From positions 186,001-250,000 of the forward strand of contig NZ_JAEACT010000002.1 of assembly GCF_021432385.1 (NCBI RefSeq): 64,000 nucleotides of DNA, read 5' to 3'. This document shows, one piece after another, positions 16,866 to 25,916 of this stretch. Below the pieces are notes generated by a model. That model searched no databases. It was not told the origin of the DNA and saw only the letters and a program-made list of their open reading frames with translations. The translations under genes were made by a program, and so were the position numbers. Positions within the stretch are counted from its first letter, which is position 1; each line of letters opens with the position of its first letter. Source of the DNA: Clostridium hydrogenum. GTDB taxonomy: Bacteria; Bacillota; Clostridia; Clostridiales; Clostridiaceae.

Positions 16866-18380
16866 ATGAAAAGCAGTACAATTAAGGGTAGAATTTTCAG
16901 ATACAATCTAGCAATAACACTACTTTTAATTATTCTTACAACCATAATTTTTAATTTTGCTATTCGTTTATACATTGAAAAGGAAATTATCGGTCAGTTG
17001 AATAAATTGTCAAGTAGTGTAGAAGGAACAGCTCTTGAACATGGTCCTGATTTTTTTAAACCAGATGGCACTAACACTCCACCACCAAAACCTTTATCTG
17101 GAGACTATATGAAACCTCCAACCACTGCCAAAACAATAATTTCTTCTACTTCTAACAAGGCTTCTGATCTTTTTAGATATTATTTTATGCTAGATAGGTC
17201 CTTAAGGCAACCTCTTTCTCTTTTAAACGCTGACTTCATACTTATTGATAAAAATAAAAATGTAATAAATCCATATTCAGATGGAACTAACAAAACATCT
17301 AGTAACTTAATTTCCAAGCTAAAGAGTGAAATAGATACTTCTTCAAAGAATACAAATAAAACAATAAGGTTTTCTGTATCTGGAACACAATATGCTGCTG
17401 TTGTAAAACCAGTGTCAGATAAAAATACCTTTGGACTTGGCTGGATAATTATTTATTCAAGCAGTATTCAAAAGATAAATCAACTTCAGTTTTATATAAA
17501 TGTTATACTTTTTAGTATTTTAATTATCTCTGCTTTAATTACAGTTTTATTTTCTTCGCGTATAGCAAAAAAAATATCAGAGCCTGTTTCTTCTTTAAGT
17601 GAACATATAGGTTACATTGCAGGGCGAAATTTTGGTGAAAAAATTGACATGCCTGTAGATGCCGAACTTCAAGGTCTTGTTAACAGCATAAATATCATGT
17701 CTCTGAAATTAGAAGCCTATGATAAAGCACAAAAAACATTCCTTCAAAATGTATCACATGAATTTAGGACACCTCTTATGTCTATTCAAAGTTATGCTGA
17801 AGGAATAAAATACGATGTAGTCGATGCTAATCCTGCTGCTGATATCATAATGGATGAATCTAAACGCTTAACTCACCTTGTTGAAGACTTACTATATCTT
17901 TCTAGGCTTGATGCTATAGAAGAAAACTATGACTATGTGGAAATAGACTTCATAGAACTTATCGTAAGCTCAGCAGAACGTTTAAGCGCTATTGCAGCTA
18001 AAAACAATGTAAAAATTTCAGTCAAGAATTTAAGTAAGAATATTATTATATACTCCGATGAAGAAAAGCTATCAAGGGCAATTACAAACATAATAAGCAA
18101 TTGCATAAGATATGCAGAATCAACTGTTACTATAGTTTCTAACCTTACCCTAGATAATATGCTTGATATAACAATTTTCGATGATGGTCCTGGTTTTGAT
18201 GAGAAAGACATTCCACATATATTTGATAGATTTTACAAAGGCAAAAAAGGCAAATTTGGTCTTGGACTATCTATAAGTAAAAACATAGTTGAAAAACTTC
18301 ATGGCACTATTACTGCTGGAAATGGGAAAAAAGGTGCTTTATTTTCAATACAAATACCAATAAAAAACTCATTGACATGA
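16866..18380 (+). CDS. Membrane sensor histidine kinase (HAMP-HisKA-HATPase)
   Basis: About 504 residues: first membrane helix near 10-32, an extracytoplasmic sensing region of roughly 170 residues including a Pro-rich stretch (PPPKPLSGDYMKPP), a second helix, HAMP, HisKA with His298 (NVSHEFRTPL) and an ATPase domain (NCIRYAE, DDGPGFDE, GLGLSISK). It pairs with the response regulator whose stop lies 5 bp upstream of this ATG. The start is set by AGGGAG; an in-frame GTG nine bases earlier overlaps the upstream stop but lacks spacing. The stimulus is unknown. Confidence 0.92.
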   Translation: MKSSTIKGRIFRYNLAITLLLIILTTIIFNFAIRLYIEKEIIGQLNKLSSSVEGTALEHGPDFFKPDGTNTPPPKPLSGDYMKPPTTAKTIISSTSNKASDLFRYYFMLDRSLRQPLSLLNADFILIDKNKNVINPYSDGTNKTSSNLISKLKSEIDTSSKNTNKTIRFSVSGTQYAAVVKPVSDKNTFGLGWIIIYSSSIQKINQLQFYINVILFSILIISALITVLFSSRIAKKISEPVSSLSEHIGYIAGRNFGEKIDMPVDAELQGLVNSINIMSLKLEAYDKAQKTFLQNVSHEFRTPLMSIQSYAEGIKYDVVDANPAADIIMDESKRLTHLVEDLLYLSRLDAIEENYDYVEIDFIELIVSSAERLSAIAAKNNVKISVKNLSKNIIIYSDEEKLSRAITNIISNCIRYAESTVTIVSNLTLDNMLDITIFDDGPGFDEKDIPHIFDRFYKGKKGKFGLGLSISKNIVEKLHGTITAGNGKKGALFSIQIPIKNSLT

Positions 18381-18421
18381 TAAAACATTTTTAGTATACT
18401 TAGGAACATAATTGCATACTC

Positions 18422-18581
18422 GCAAAAGGGAGTAGTTTAATAGATATTGTCAACATAGTGGTTTAAACATAAACCTGGCAATATCCACAAAATGTGAAAC
18501 GAGACTTTTGGTGTACTTAAAGATATATTTCAATCTTCTAGATTGTTTATCTCTTATACACTAAAGGTCTTTTATTTTTTT
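18422..18581 (+). promoter_or_regulatory. yybP-ykoY manganese riboswitch with terminator
   Basis: The aptamer signatures are visible: CAAAAGGGAGTAG at the 5' side and GAAACGAGACTTTTG at the 3' side. CAAAAG pairs with CTTTTG to close the basal helix, with two arms between. The 3' strand also starts a long terminator: GACTTTTGGTGTA at 18503 pairs with TACACTAAAGGTC ending at 18569, followed by TTTTATTTTTTT. The two folds exclude each other, so Mn2+ binding should prevent termination and switch on the cation exchanger gene downstream, as in other members of this riboswitch class. Confidence 0.85.
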
Positions 18582-18598
18582 GTCTAGGAGGAAAAGAA

Positions 18599-19594
18599 AT
18601 GATAATAACACTTTTAATTATGCTTGCTGCAGCACTTTTAATTTACTTTAGCTGCGAATTCTTCGTTAATGGGGTTGAATGGGTAGGTAAAGCCTTTAAT
18701 ATTTCTGAGAGTGCAGTTGGTTCAGTGCTAGCAGCATTTGGGACGGCCTTACCTGAAAGTATTGTAACCTTTATAGCTGTTGTATTCGGAAAAAATTCAA
18801 GTCAAAAAGACATTGGCATTGGCTCAGCTTTAGGTGGACCACTGGTTTTAAGCACAATTGCCTATGCCGTTGTTGGCATTAGCATACTTATTTTTAGTAG
18901 TAAGAGAAAAGCCGGTACCTCCATTAACAACAATAATTCAAAATTAGCAAGAGATCAAGCTTGGTTTATGTGCATTTTTATATTTAAAATTGGGCTAGGC
19001 CTTGTAGCTTTTGCAATAAAGCCTTGGCTGGGGTTTCTATTTTTATTAGCCTACGGAATTTACTTTTATAAAGAAATGAGTACAGATACGGTGGAAGTTG
19101 CTGAAAATTTAGACCCATTAAAATTTAGTCCCAAAAGCACGAATCCTAAGAAATCCTTAATTTTACTTCAAACTCTATTAGCACTTATACTTATTTTTAT
19201 TGGCTCACAAATGTTTGTACATAATTTAGGTACTTTAAGTACAGCATTAGGAATGCCACCACATATGGTTTCCTTGCTATTAAGCCCCGTTGCAACAGAG
19301 CTTCCAGAAACCTTAAATGCAGTTATATGGGTAAGGCAAGGCAAAGAAAATTTAGCTCTTTCAAACATCAGTGGTTCTATGATGATTCAAGCTACGGTGC
19401 CAAGTGCTCTCGGAATTATTTTTACTCCTTGGCTACTTGATAAATCCCTTATGCTTTCAGCTATTATAACCTTTGTAGCTATTTTTTCATTATGGATAAC
19501 CTTAAGGAAAAGTCATTTATCAGCTAAAAGATTATCGCTTAATGCAGTGTTATATATTGTTTTTATTGTTGGTATTATCTACATAAGAGGCTAA
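18599..19594 (+). CDS. Ca2+/cation antiporter (CaCA family) under Mn riboswitch
   Basis: A 331-residue protein with about ten membrane helices in two inverted halves, each carrying the CaCA alpha repeat: GTALPESIVTFIAV in the first and SPVATELPETLNAV in the second. The acidic Glu residues in these repeats bind the exchanged cation. Members exchange Na+ or H+ for Ca2+ or related ions. The yybP-ykoY riboswitch directly upstream suggests that this protein exports excess Mn2+. AGGAGG precedes the ATG. It is monocistronic; a repeat element follows. Confidence 0.88.
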   Translation: MIITLLIMLAAALLIYFSCEFFVNGVEWVGKAFNISESAVGSVLAAFGTALPESIVTFIAVVFGKNSSQKDIGIGSALGGPLVLSTIAYAVVGISILIFSSKRKAGTSINNNNSKLARDQAWFMCIFIFKIGLGLVAFAIKPWLGFLFLLAYGIYFYKEMSTDTVEVAENLDPLKFSPKSTNPKKSLILLQTLLALILIFIGSQMFVHNLGTLSTALGMPPHMVSLLLSPVATELPETLNAVIWVRQGKENLALSNISGSMMIQATVPSALGIIFTPWLLDKSLMLSAIITFVAIFSLWITLRKSHLSAKRLSLNAVLYIVFIVGIIYIRG

Positions 19595-19670
19595 ATACAT
19601 ACAAGTTGAAGCAGAGAAATTACAAATACCAAGTGTATCCTGTTAAATTACAATTTGTCGAGGAGAAGCC

Positions 19671-19890
19671 AAAGTACAAAGTACAAAGTACAGAGTACAA
19701 AGTACAATGAAGGACGATTTTTTTCCGCTATCGCTACAAAAAATCTCAAAACTTATTTTTTTATTGCTGCGCAATTGCGCCATTGATGGCGCTCAGCGAA
19801 GCTGACACCATTTAAGTTTAAGATTTACCTGAGTAAAACGAAAGGCAAATCCTCCTTCTTTGTACTCTGTACTTTGTACTTTGTACTCTG
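19671..19890. repeat. Family B element with GTAC-type ends
   Basis: Five AAAGTAC/AGAGTAC units on the left, TACTCTG/TACTTTG units on the right. Internal hairpins follow the usual order, but the module order is reversed relative to 15870: the AAATC/GCTATCGC hairpin comes first, GCTGACACC and TTTACCTGAG come last. Upstream at 19630-19665 lies TCCTGTTAAATTACAATTTG, which also flanks the element at 32345. It sits between two convergent genes. Confidence 0.85.
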
Positions 19891-19910
19891 CTTTTCAAGT
19901 GGTTTCTCCA

Positions 19911-20726
19911 TTAAATAAAGTGTGAAATCAAAATTAGTCCTCCAACTATCCAGCAATAATAAGAAAACGGACGCATAGCATTAACTTCTTTTTTGTTAAA
20001 CCAACGCATTAATATATTAACACTTATAAGTGCACATATACCTGCTGCAATTCCACCTATAATTCCTATTTGTAATACTGGACGATTAGATGGTTTAAAT
20101 AACTTAGGAATTTCAAGCACGGATGCACCTGCTATAATAGGAGTAGCTAAAAGCATTGAGAAACGTGCTGACTCTTCATGCTCCAATCCCATCCAAAAAC
20201 CAGCCGTAATACTAGCTCCTGATCTTGAAAATCCAGGAATAAGAGCTAGAGATTGAAATAATCCTATTACAGCAGCCTGTTTATAAGTTAAATCTTCTAC
20301 ATTTTTATTTCCCTTTGAAGCTGCTTTTTCACCTACAAATAGAAGAATACCATTTACAATTAAAAATGCTGATGCTGCCAAGGCACTTCCAAATAATACT
20401 GTAAGTTTCTTTTCAAATACAAAACCTATAATTGCTGCTGGAATTGTTCCAACTATAATTAAAAATAATAGCTTTTTTGAATCTTTACTATTAAAAATAG
20501 ATTTTATTACAGCTTTCCAATCCTTCCAAAAGAAAATAAAAAGCGCTACTGATGTACCTAAATGCATCATGACAACAAATGGAAGGAATTTTTCCTTTAA
20601 AAATGTAGAACTAATATTCCACCCAAAAACATATGGAGCAAGCACTGAGTGTCCAGCACTGCTTATAGGAAATAATTCCGTTATCCCTTGGACAATTGCT
20701 AATACTAAAGTTTGTATAATCGTCAT
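19911..20726 (-). CDS. uppP: Undecaprenyl-diphosphatase UppP (BacA)
   Basis: A 271-residue integral membrane enzyme that dephosphorylates undecaprenyl pyrophosphate to recycle the carrier lipid for peptidoglycan and other envelope polymers; overproduction gives bacitracin tolerance. Family motifs are intact: QGITELFPISSAGH with the catalytic Glu/Ser/His region near the N-terminus, and PGFSRSGASITAGF in the second half. Length and about eight helices agree with the family. It is monocistronic on the minus strand. Its product would also feed the nearby polyprenyl-phosphate glycosylation operon. Confidence 0.95.
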   Translation of the reverse strand: MTIIQTLVLAIVQGITELFPISSAGHSVLAPYVFGWNISSTFLKEKFLPFVVMMHLGTSVALFIFFWKDWKAVIKSIFNSKDSKKLLFLIIVGTIPAAIIGFVFEKKLTVLFGSALAASAFLIVNGILLFVGEKAASKGNKNVEDLTYKQAAVIGLFQSLALIPGFSRSGASITAGFWMGLEHEESARFSMLLATPIIAGASVLEIPKLFKPSNRPVLQIGIIGGIAAGICALISVNILMRWFNKKEVNAMRPFSYYCWIVGGLILISHFI

Positions 20727-20874
20727 TAATTTTTCACCATCCTATGCGATATTAAATTAAGCAAATAATTTTGCTTTAATTAATATAATTCATCAACATT
20801 AAAATTACATTAAATTAATTTATTATCACATTAAATGCTAGTATTATATACAAATAATTCAATTTATAACATTA

Positions 20875-21591
20875 TCACTTAATCTTATAAGCCCACTTAT
20901 GAGAATCGACCTTTTCAAAAGTAGTTTTAAAAATATCATCTTTACCCTTAGTACTAACATTAAACATCTTATCAAATTTTTCATTTCCAAAATGATATGG
21001 TACTACTAGCCTTGGCTTTTTCTTAATATTTTTAATTGCATCTACGGCCTCAATCGGAGACATGTTAAATGCACCATCTATAGGCAAAATTACCAAATCC
21101 ACATTTAAATTTTTTAATTCTTGTGTAGCCTCAGTATCTCCAGCTACATAGACTTTACTTCCTTGAACATCAATTGTATATCCAAGCCATTCATTTTCCT
21201 TAGGATGATTTTTATTGTATGCAGGAACAGTCTCAAAACTTATACCTTTAAAAGCATACTTTTCATTTATTTCAACTTCAATAACTTCATTGTACATATA
21301 TCTATCAATTAACTTCTCAATTTCACTCTTTATGCTTTTATTATTTGGATCATCTGTTTTTATATATCGTGGGACTATTATTGTTGTACAACTCTTGATA
21401 ACCTTTTTAATATTTTCTATAGAAAAATGATCATCATGTGGATGTGTTACAAAGATAATATCTGCATCAAAATAATTCTCAGTTATATCAAAAGGATCAA
21501 AGTACACTATTTTATTGTCAATATCAAATTTTATACATGCATGTCTTATTTGCTTAATTGAATTTAATAAATTTTCACTACTAACTAACAT
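20875..21591 (-). CDS. Metallo-beta-lactamase-fold hydrolase (UPF0173-like)
   Basis: A 238-residue protein with the metal-binding motif THPHDDHFS, then an AGDTEAT segment with the bridging Asp and VVPYHFGN with a later His. These are the hallmarks of the MBL-fold branch related to the YtkL/UlaG-like hydrolases. The substrate is unknown. The start overlaps the end of the upstream HxlR regulator gene by 7 bp, so the two are translated together, and the regulator may control this enzyme. Confidence 0.85.
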   Translation of the reverse strand: MLVSSENLLNSIKQIRHACIKFDIDNKIVYFDPFDITENYFDADIIFVTHPHDDHFSIENIKKVIKSCTTIIVPRYIKTDDPNNKSIKSEIEKLIDRYMYNEVIEVEINEKYAFKGISFETVPAYNKNHPKENEWLGYTIDVQGSKVYVAGDTEATQELKNLNVDLVILPIDGAFNMSPIEAVDAIKNIKKKPRLVVPYHFGNEKFDKMFNVSTKGKDDIFKTTFEKVDSHKWAYKIK

Positions 21592-21926
21592 AGTTCAATC
21601 ACGTTCCCTTCAGCTTTTAAATATTTTTTACCTATACTCTGAAAAACTTCTAAGCCACTTAAAATTTCTTTTCCAAACTCCGTGAGAAAATATTCAACCC
21701 TTAGTGGATACCCCTCATAAGTATTTTTATCTACAATTTTACAATCCATAAGCTCATTTAAATGCTGTAAAAGCATCTTTTGATTTATTCCCTCTATATC
21801 TTTATTTAAAGCTGCTAAGCTTTGTTTTCCAAGTCTAAGTCTCCATATTATTATACATTTCCATTTTCCCGCTATCATATCAAAAATTAATTCAAGTGGA
21901 CAAGTATACTTATCTCTGATTTTCAT
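21585..21926 (-). CDS. HxlR family transcriptional regulator
   Basis: A 113-residue winged-helix protein with the HxlR signature: CPLELIFDMIAGKWKCIIIW, then the recognition region and the wing (VDKNTYEGYPLRVEYFLTEFG). Many family members sense electrophiles or redox state through an N-terminal cysteine; here Cys9 is in the CP position. It forms a two-gene operon with the MBL-fold hydrolase, overlapping it by 7 bp. Confidence 0.9.
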   Translation of the reverse strand: MKIRDKYTCPLELIFDMIAGKWKCIIIWRLRLGKQSLAALNKDIEGINQKMLLQHLNELMDCKIVDKNTYEGYPLRVEYFLTEFGKEILSGLEVFQSIGKKYLKAEGNVIELC

Positions 21927-22126
21927 CCCTTATCACCTCATAAATACTATAACAATTATTTTTTTAAATATCCATAACCCACTTTTTTGTAGGTATAATA
22001 ATTATTATTTTATTGCATGTATAGACTTTAGTTGAACTGGTTTCACAATATAAAGCATATTTGAAAAACTCAAAAACTTATGTTATCATTATGGTAAAAA
22101 ACATTTTAAATTTAGGAGGATTAATA

Positions 22127-23476
22127 ATGAAACCAGACCCTGACCCGTCTAATATCGCTGGACAATTAATAATAATCGTCATTTTAACCTTAATTAACGC
22201 CTTTTTTTCTTCAGCAGAAATGGCTATAGTTTCCTTGAACAAAAATAGAATAAAAAAGCTTGTAGCTGAAGGCAATAAAAAAGCAGTACTTCTATTAAAA
22301 CTTATAGAAGATCCAACCAAATTCTTATCAACCATACAAGTAGGTATAACCCTTGCTAGTTTTCTTTCTAGTGCAGCTGCTGCTACTGGAATATCTAAGG
22401 AATTATCTGCTTATCTAACTCAAATTAATATTCCATATAGTGAAGAAATATCATTAATATCAGTAACACTAATATTATCTTATATAACCCTAGTATTCGG
22501 TGAATTATTCCCCAAAAGAATAGCTCTTCAAAAATCCGAAGCAATAGCACTTTTTTCAGCAAGACCTATATTATATGTATCAAAAGTAGCAAATCCTTTT
22601 ATAAAACTACTTTCAATGTCAACTAATATTTTGATTAAATTAGTTGGACTAAAAAAAGAAGGTTTGGATGAAAAGGTATCAAAAGATGAAATCAAGTCAA
22701 TGGTGGAAGTTGGACAAGAACACGGTGTAATTAACGAAACCGAAAGAGAAATGATAAATAGCATATTTGAGTTTGACGATAAACTGGCAAGTGAAGTTAT
22801 GACTCCAAGAACTGAAGTATATGCAATTAACATAGATAATCCCTTAGGTGACTACTTAGATGAATTAATAGAAGAAAAATACTCCAGAATTCCGGTTTAT
22901 GAAGATGACATAGACAACATCATTGGAATTCTTTATATGAAAGATTTCTTAGTGGAAGCTAAAAAACATGGCTTTGAAAATGTAAATATAAAAAACATTT
23001 TACGACCAGCATATTTTGTTCCAGAAACTAAAAATATCAATAAATTATTTAAAGAACTTCAAACATCTAAAAAGCGCATAGCAATTTTAATCGATGAATA
23101 TGGAGGCTTCTCAGGTTTAGTATCTATAAAAGATCTTATAGAAGAAGTAATGGGAAATATCTCTGATGAATACGACACTGATGAACCAGAAATAAAAAAA
23201 CTTGATGACTCTACTTTTATAATTAATGGCAGGCTTGCACTTGATGATTTTAATGACTACTTTAATACCGATATTGAAAGTGTTGATTATGATACAATAA
23301 GTGGTTTTGTAATAGACTTACTTGGTCACATTCCTAAGGGCCCTGAAGAAAAAAATATAGAATATAAAAACATAATATTTAAAATAGCAGAAATAAAAGA
23401 AAAGAGAATTGAAAAATTGAAGTTATATATTAAAAATGAAACTTCAGAATGCAATGGTGAAGCAATAATGTCGTAG
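22127..23476 (+). CDS. CNNM/CorC-type transporter (hemolysin-like, DUF21-CBS-CorC_HlyC)
   Basis: About 449 residues. The N-terminal DUF21 membrane domain (AFFSSAEMAIVSLNKNRIKK; helices to about 180) is followed by two CBS domains (VMTPRTEVYAI near the first; KKRIAILIDEYGGFSGLVSI in the second) and a C-terminal CorC_HlyC/FAD-like domain. Proteins of this architecture are linked to Mg2+ or Co2+ efflux. The ATG at 22127 follows TTTAGGAGG; a more distal in-frame ATG has no site. Monocistronic. Confidence 0.9.
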   Translation: MKPDPDPSNIAGQLIIIVILTLINAFFSSAEMAIVSLNKNRIKKLVAEGNKKAVLLLKLIEDPTKFLSTIQVGITLASFLSSAAAATGISKELSAYLTQINIPYSEEISLISVTLILSYITLVFGELFPKRIALQKSEAIALFSARPILYVSKVANPFIKLLSMSTNILIKLVGLKKEGLDEKVSKDEIKSMVEVGQEHGVINETEREMINSIFEFDDKLASEVMTPRTEVYAINIDNPLGDYLDELIEEKYSRIPVYEDDIDNIIGILYMKDFLVEAKKHGFENVNIKNILRPAYFVPETKNINKLFKELQTSKKRIAILIDEYGGFSGLVSIKDLIEEVMGNISDEYDTDEPEIKKLDDSTFIINGRLALDDFNDYFNTDIESVDYDTISGFVIDLLGHIPKGPEEKNIEYKNIIFKIAEIKEKRIEKLKLYIKNETSECNGEAIMS

Positions 23477-23493
23477 GACATTATTGCTCTCAC

Positions 23494-23811
23494 CTAAACC
23501 GTCTGCTTAAGAAAATCCAAATTATCATTCTTTGGGCATTTTTCACAAGGATAAAACTTGCATTGAGCGCAGCTCGCTAGTTTTCTCGCCTTGCAACACT
23601 TTCTTATCTTGCAAGCGCTAGTCATCTTCCATTCTGATTCTAAACAGCCTGTGCAATAAATTTCTTTAGCATTAAGTTTACAATTTGGAGTTGACCACTC
23701 CTTTGCTAATTTTTTCTTTTCTTTAATATCTCCAGATATTGATACCTTGTAAGCAGGACATTCTCCGCAATTAATTCCACATGGCGATATCATTTTTAAC
23801 TCTTTTTCCAT
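23494..23811 (-). CDS. DUF3795 cysteine-rich protein
   Basis: A 105-residue protein with 13 cysteines arranged in pairs: ISPCGINCGECPAY, then CTGC, then KCCKARKLASCAQCKFYPCEKC. This is the DUF3795 pattern, probably a Zn or Fe-S binding small domain of unknown function. GAGGTG precedes the ATG. It lies 12 bp downstream of the response regulator at 23824 on the same strand and may be the last gene of that unit. Confidence 0.88.
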   Translation of the reverse strand: MEKELKMISPCGINCGECPAYKVSISGDIKEKKKLAKEWSTPNCKLNAKEIYCTGCLESEWKMTSACKIRKCCKARKLASCAQCKFYPCEKCPKNDNLDFLKQTV

Positions 23812-23823
23812 AAAAACACCTCT

Positions 23824-24480
23824 TTATTTATTATTTTTTCCCCATACAATAAGTTCCGTTCTGCTTTTTAGCTCAAGCTTTTCAAGTACTTTTGAAACAT
23901 AATTCTTAACAGTGCCTTCTGTAACAAAAAGCTCCTGTGCAATTTCCTTATTGCTTTTGCCTTCTAAGACATGCTTTGCAACTTCAAGCTCTCTTGGTGT
24001 AAGTGTTTCTAGAAGTTTTCCTTTTTCACTATCATCATTTTTAGGCTCAGAGACAGGTTTCAAAGAATTTAATGCATTTACAACTTTAGCAGTAACCTTA
24101 GGATTCAAAAGCATTTCACCTTGAGTGACACTTTTAATTGCCGTTAATATTTCCTTAGAACCAGAATCCTTAAGAATATAGCTGTCTGCACCATTTTTAA
24201 GTCCTTCAAATATATATTCATCTTCATTAAAAGTAGTTAATATTATAATCTTTACATCAGGATATTTCTCTTTCATAATTTTCGTAGTTTCAATACCATT
24301 CATAACAGGCATTCTTATATCCATTAGTACAACCTCAGGCATTTCACTTTCTACAATCTTTAAAAGTTCCTGCCCATTTGAAGCCTCCCCTATAAGCTGA
24401 ATTTCTTCATGAAGGCTAAGTATCATCTTAAGCCCTTCCCTTACAATTTCCTGATCATCAACTATTACAACCTTTATCAT
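23824..24480 (-). CDS. NarL/LuxR family response regulator
   Basis: A 218-residue protein: receiver domain with Asp54 (VVLMDIRMP) and a C-terminal LuxR helix-turn-helix (LTPRELEVAKHVLEGKSNKE, then TEGTVKNYVSKVLEKL). The start overlaps the kinase stop by 4 bp. It likely activates the divergent ABC exporter at 25917-29356, because the pair-plus-exporter order resembles the linearmycin-sensing LnrJK-LnrLMN system of Bacillus. A 30-bp GTACT palindrome at 25824 is a candidate target. Confidence 0.92.
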   Translation of the reverse strand: MIKVVIVDDQEIVREGLKMILSLHEEIQLIGEASNGQELLKIVESEMPEVVLMDIRMPVMNGIETTKIMKEKYPDVKIIILTTFNEDEYIFEGLKNGADSYILKDSGSKEILTAIKSVTQGEMLLNPKVTAKVVNALNSLKPVSEPKNDDSEKGKLLETLTPRELEVAKHVLEGKSNKEIAQELFVTEGTVKNYVSKVLEKLELKSRTELIVWGKNNK

Positions 24481-25640
24481 AATTCCTTCCCCCCCACAGG
24501 TATAATTGCATCAATTATAAATCCAGTTCCATTTTCAGAATAAAACTTAACTGAACCCCCAAGTTCAGTTATTCTCTTCTCTATGCCAAGAGTTCCATTA
24601 GATTTTTTAATATTGCTGCAGCCTAAACCATTATTAGTAACTTTAAATAATATATTATCACAAGCCTTCTCTATTTCCACATTAAATTCTTCAGCTTTTC
24701 CATGTTTAATTCCATTTGTTATGCCTTCCATCACTGTCTTATAAATACAGCTTTTTATATTATTTGTTTCCTCTTCAATACCATCATACATCTTTAAATT
24801 AAACTTATATTTTTCATTACTCTTAAAATTTAGAAAAAGCTTATTAATTGCTTCATGCAAGTTATTTACTGATGAATCCTCCTTCATTACACTTACTACC
24901 TCTCTAAGTTTTACTATACAATTCTTTGACATAGCATGCGCTTTATTTATAACTTCTTTTGCTTTCTCAGGCTTTATATCTACCACATTTTCAGCATACT
25001 CCAAATTCATACTTAAAGCTATAAGAGAATGTCCTATTGAATCATGAAGCTCTTGTGCTATCCTTGTTCTTTCCTTTGAAACTGTAAGTTCCTCTATTTT
25101 GTCTGAATACTCCTTTAACTTTAAATTTGCATTGTTGAGTTCATCATTCAATTTTTCTGCCTTCATTTTTTCAAAAAATATGCTTCTCATTATAGAAACC
25201 ACTATAAATATGCCAAAATAATTTAAAAATATTTGTTCTAAACTGAGATTATACCTAATTTTATACGGAATAGCATAAGCTATAAAATTAATAATCAAAA
25301 GAAACTTAGGAATTTTATCATCAAACATAAGTATGTCAACTATCAAAGTAATACTATATATTGATGTTCCTTGACCCATAAATTTATAAGTAAAATAAGC
25401 ATTCATAGCACTGCTAAAAATAAATGACAAGCAATACCAAACTGACATGTAACTCCTAAAAAACTTTTCTCTTATAAAATCATTACATCCAACTATTATA
25501 ATTAAACCAGCCATAATTGCTACTGAATATAAACTCTTATGGAACTCAGTAAATGCATTATAAAATATGAATAACAATGCCCCAAATCTCATAGTGTTTT
25601 TTATTAATACTCTACCTTTAGGAGATAAATAATCTATCAT
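24477..25640 (-). CDS. Sensor histidine kinase, HisKA_3 (LnrJ-like)
   Basis: About 387 residues: five or six N-terminal membrane helices with short loops, a coiled-coil linker, then HisKA_3 with the His in RIAQELHDSIGHSLIAL and an ATPase domain with NGIKHGKA, NNGLGCSN and GTLGIEKR. The lack of an extracellular domain means it probably senses signals in the membrane, or through the neighbouring exporter. The ATG at 25640 is favoured because GGGGGA lies eight bases before it. The response regulator follows in the same operon. Confidence 0.9.
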   Translation of the reverse strand: MIDYLSPKGRVLIKNTMRFGALLFIFYNAFTEFHKSLYSVAIMAGLIIIVGCNDFIREKFFRSYMSVWYCLSFIFSSAMNAYFTYKFMGQGTSIYSITLIVDILMFDDKIPKFLLIINFIAYAIPYKIRYNLSLEQIFLNYFGIFIVVSIMRSIFFEKMKAEKLNDELNNANLKLKEYSDKIEELTVSKERTRIAQELHDSIGHSLIALSMNLEYAENVVDIKPEKAKEVINKAHAMSKNCIVKLREVVSVMKEDSSVNNLHEAINKLFLNFKSNEKYKFNLKMYDGIEEETNNIKSCIYKTVMEGITNGIKHGKAEEFNVEIEKACDNILFKVTNNGLGCSNIKKSNGTLGIEKRITELGGSVKFYSENGTGFIIDAIIPVGGKEL

Positions 25641-25665
25641 AAGCATTTCCCCCATTCTATTTCTA

Positions 25666-25761
25666 GATAAACCAGTTCAACTATTGAAATTCATGTGCCC
25701 CATAATGCCCAAAAGACGGCATTTTGGTACAAATAAATTTCAAGTTTCAAAGTGGTTTATC
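25666..25761. repeat. Family D palindromic element, copy 2
   Basis: Ends GATAAACC and GGTTTATC, core TAATGCCC...GACGGCATTTTGGTAC. It lies in the divergent space between the kinase gene and the ABC operon, just outside the kinase ribosome site. Confidence 0.9.
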
Positions 25762-25823
25762 TCTAATTATATCACCATATACATGTCTTCTCTATATGAC
25801 TAAAGTAATACAAAAATTGCTAT

Positions 25824-25853
25824 CCAAAGTACTATGCAAATTGAGTACTTTGG
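25824..25853. promoter_or_regulatory. Candidate operator: GTACT palindrome upstream of ABC exporter
   Basis: A perfect inverted repeat with 10-bp arms, CCAAAGTACT and AGTACTTTGG, around a 10-bp spacer. It sits about 65 bp before the ABC ATPase gene in the divergent region. Two further half-sites (AAAGTAC) follow at about 25861 and 25877. The NarL-type regulator of the adjacent two-component system is the likely binder. Confidence 0.5.
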
Positions 25854-25916
25854 TAAATATGAAAAGTACATCATTCAAAGTACAATTAAACCATAGAAAA
25901 CAGGGAGGCGTTTAAG

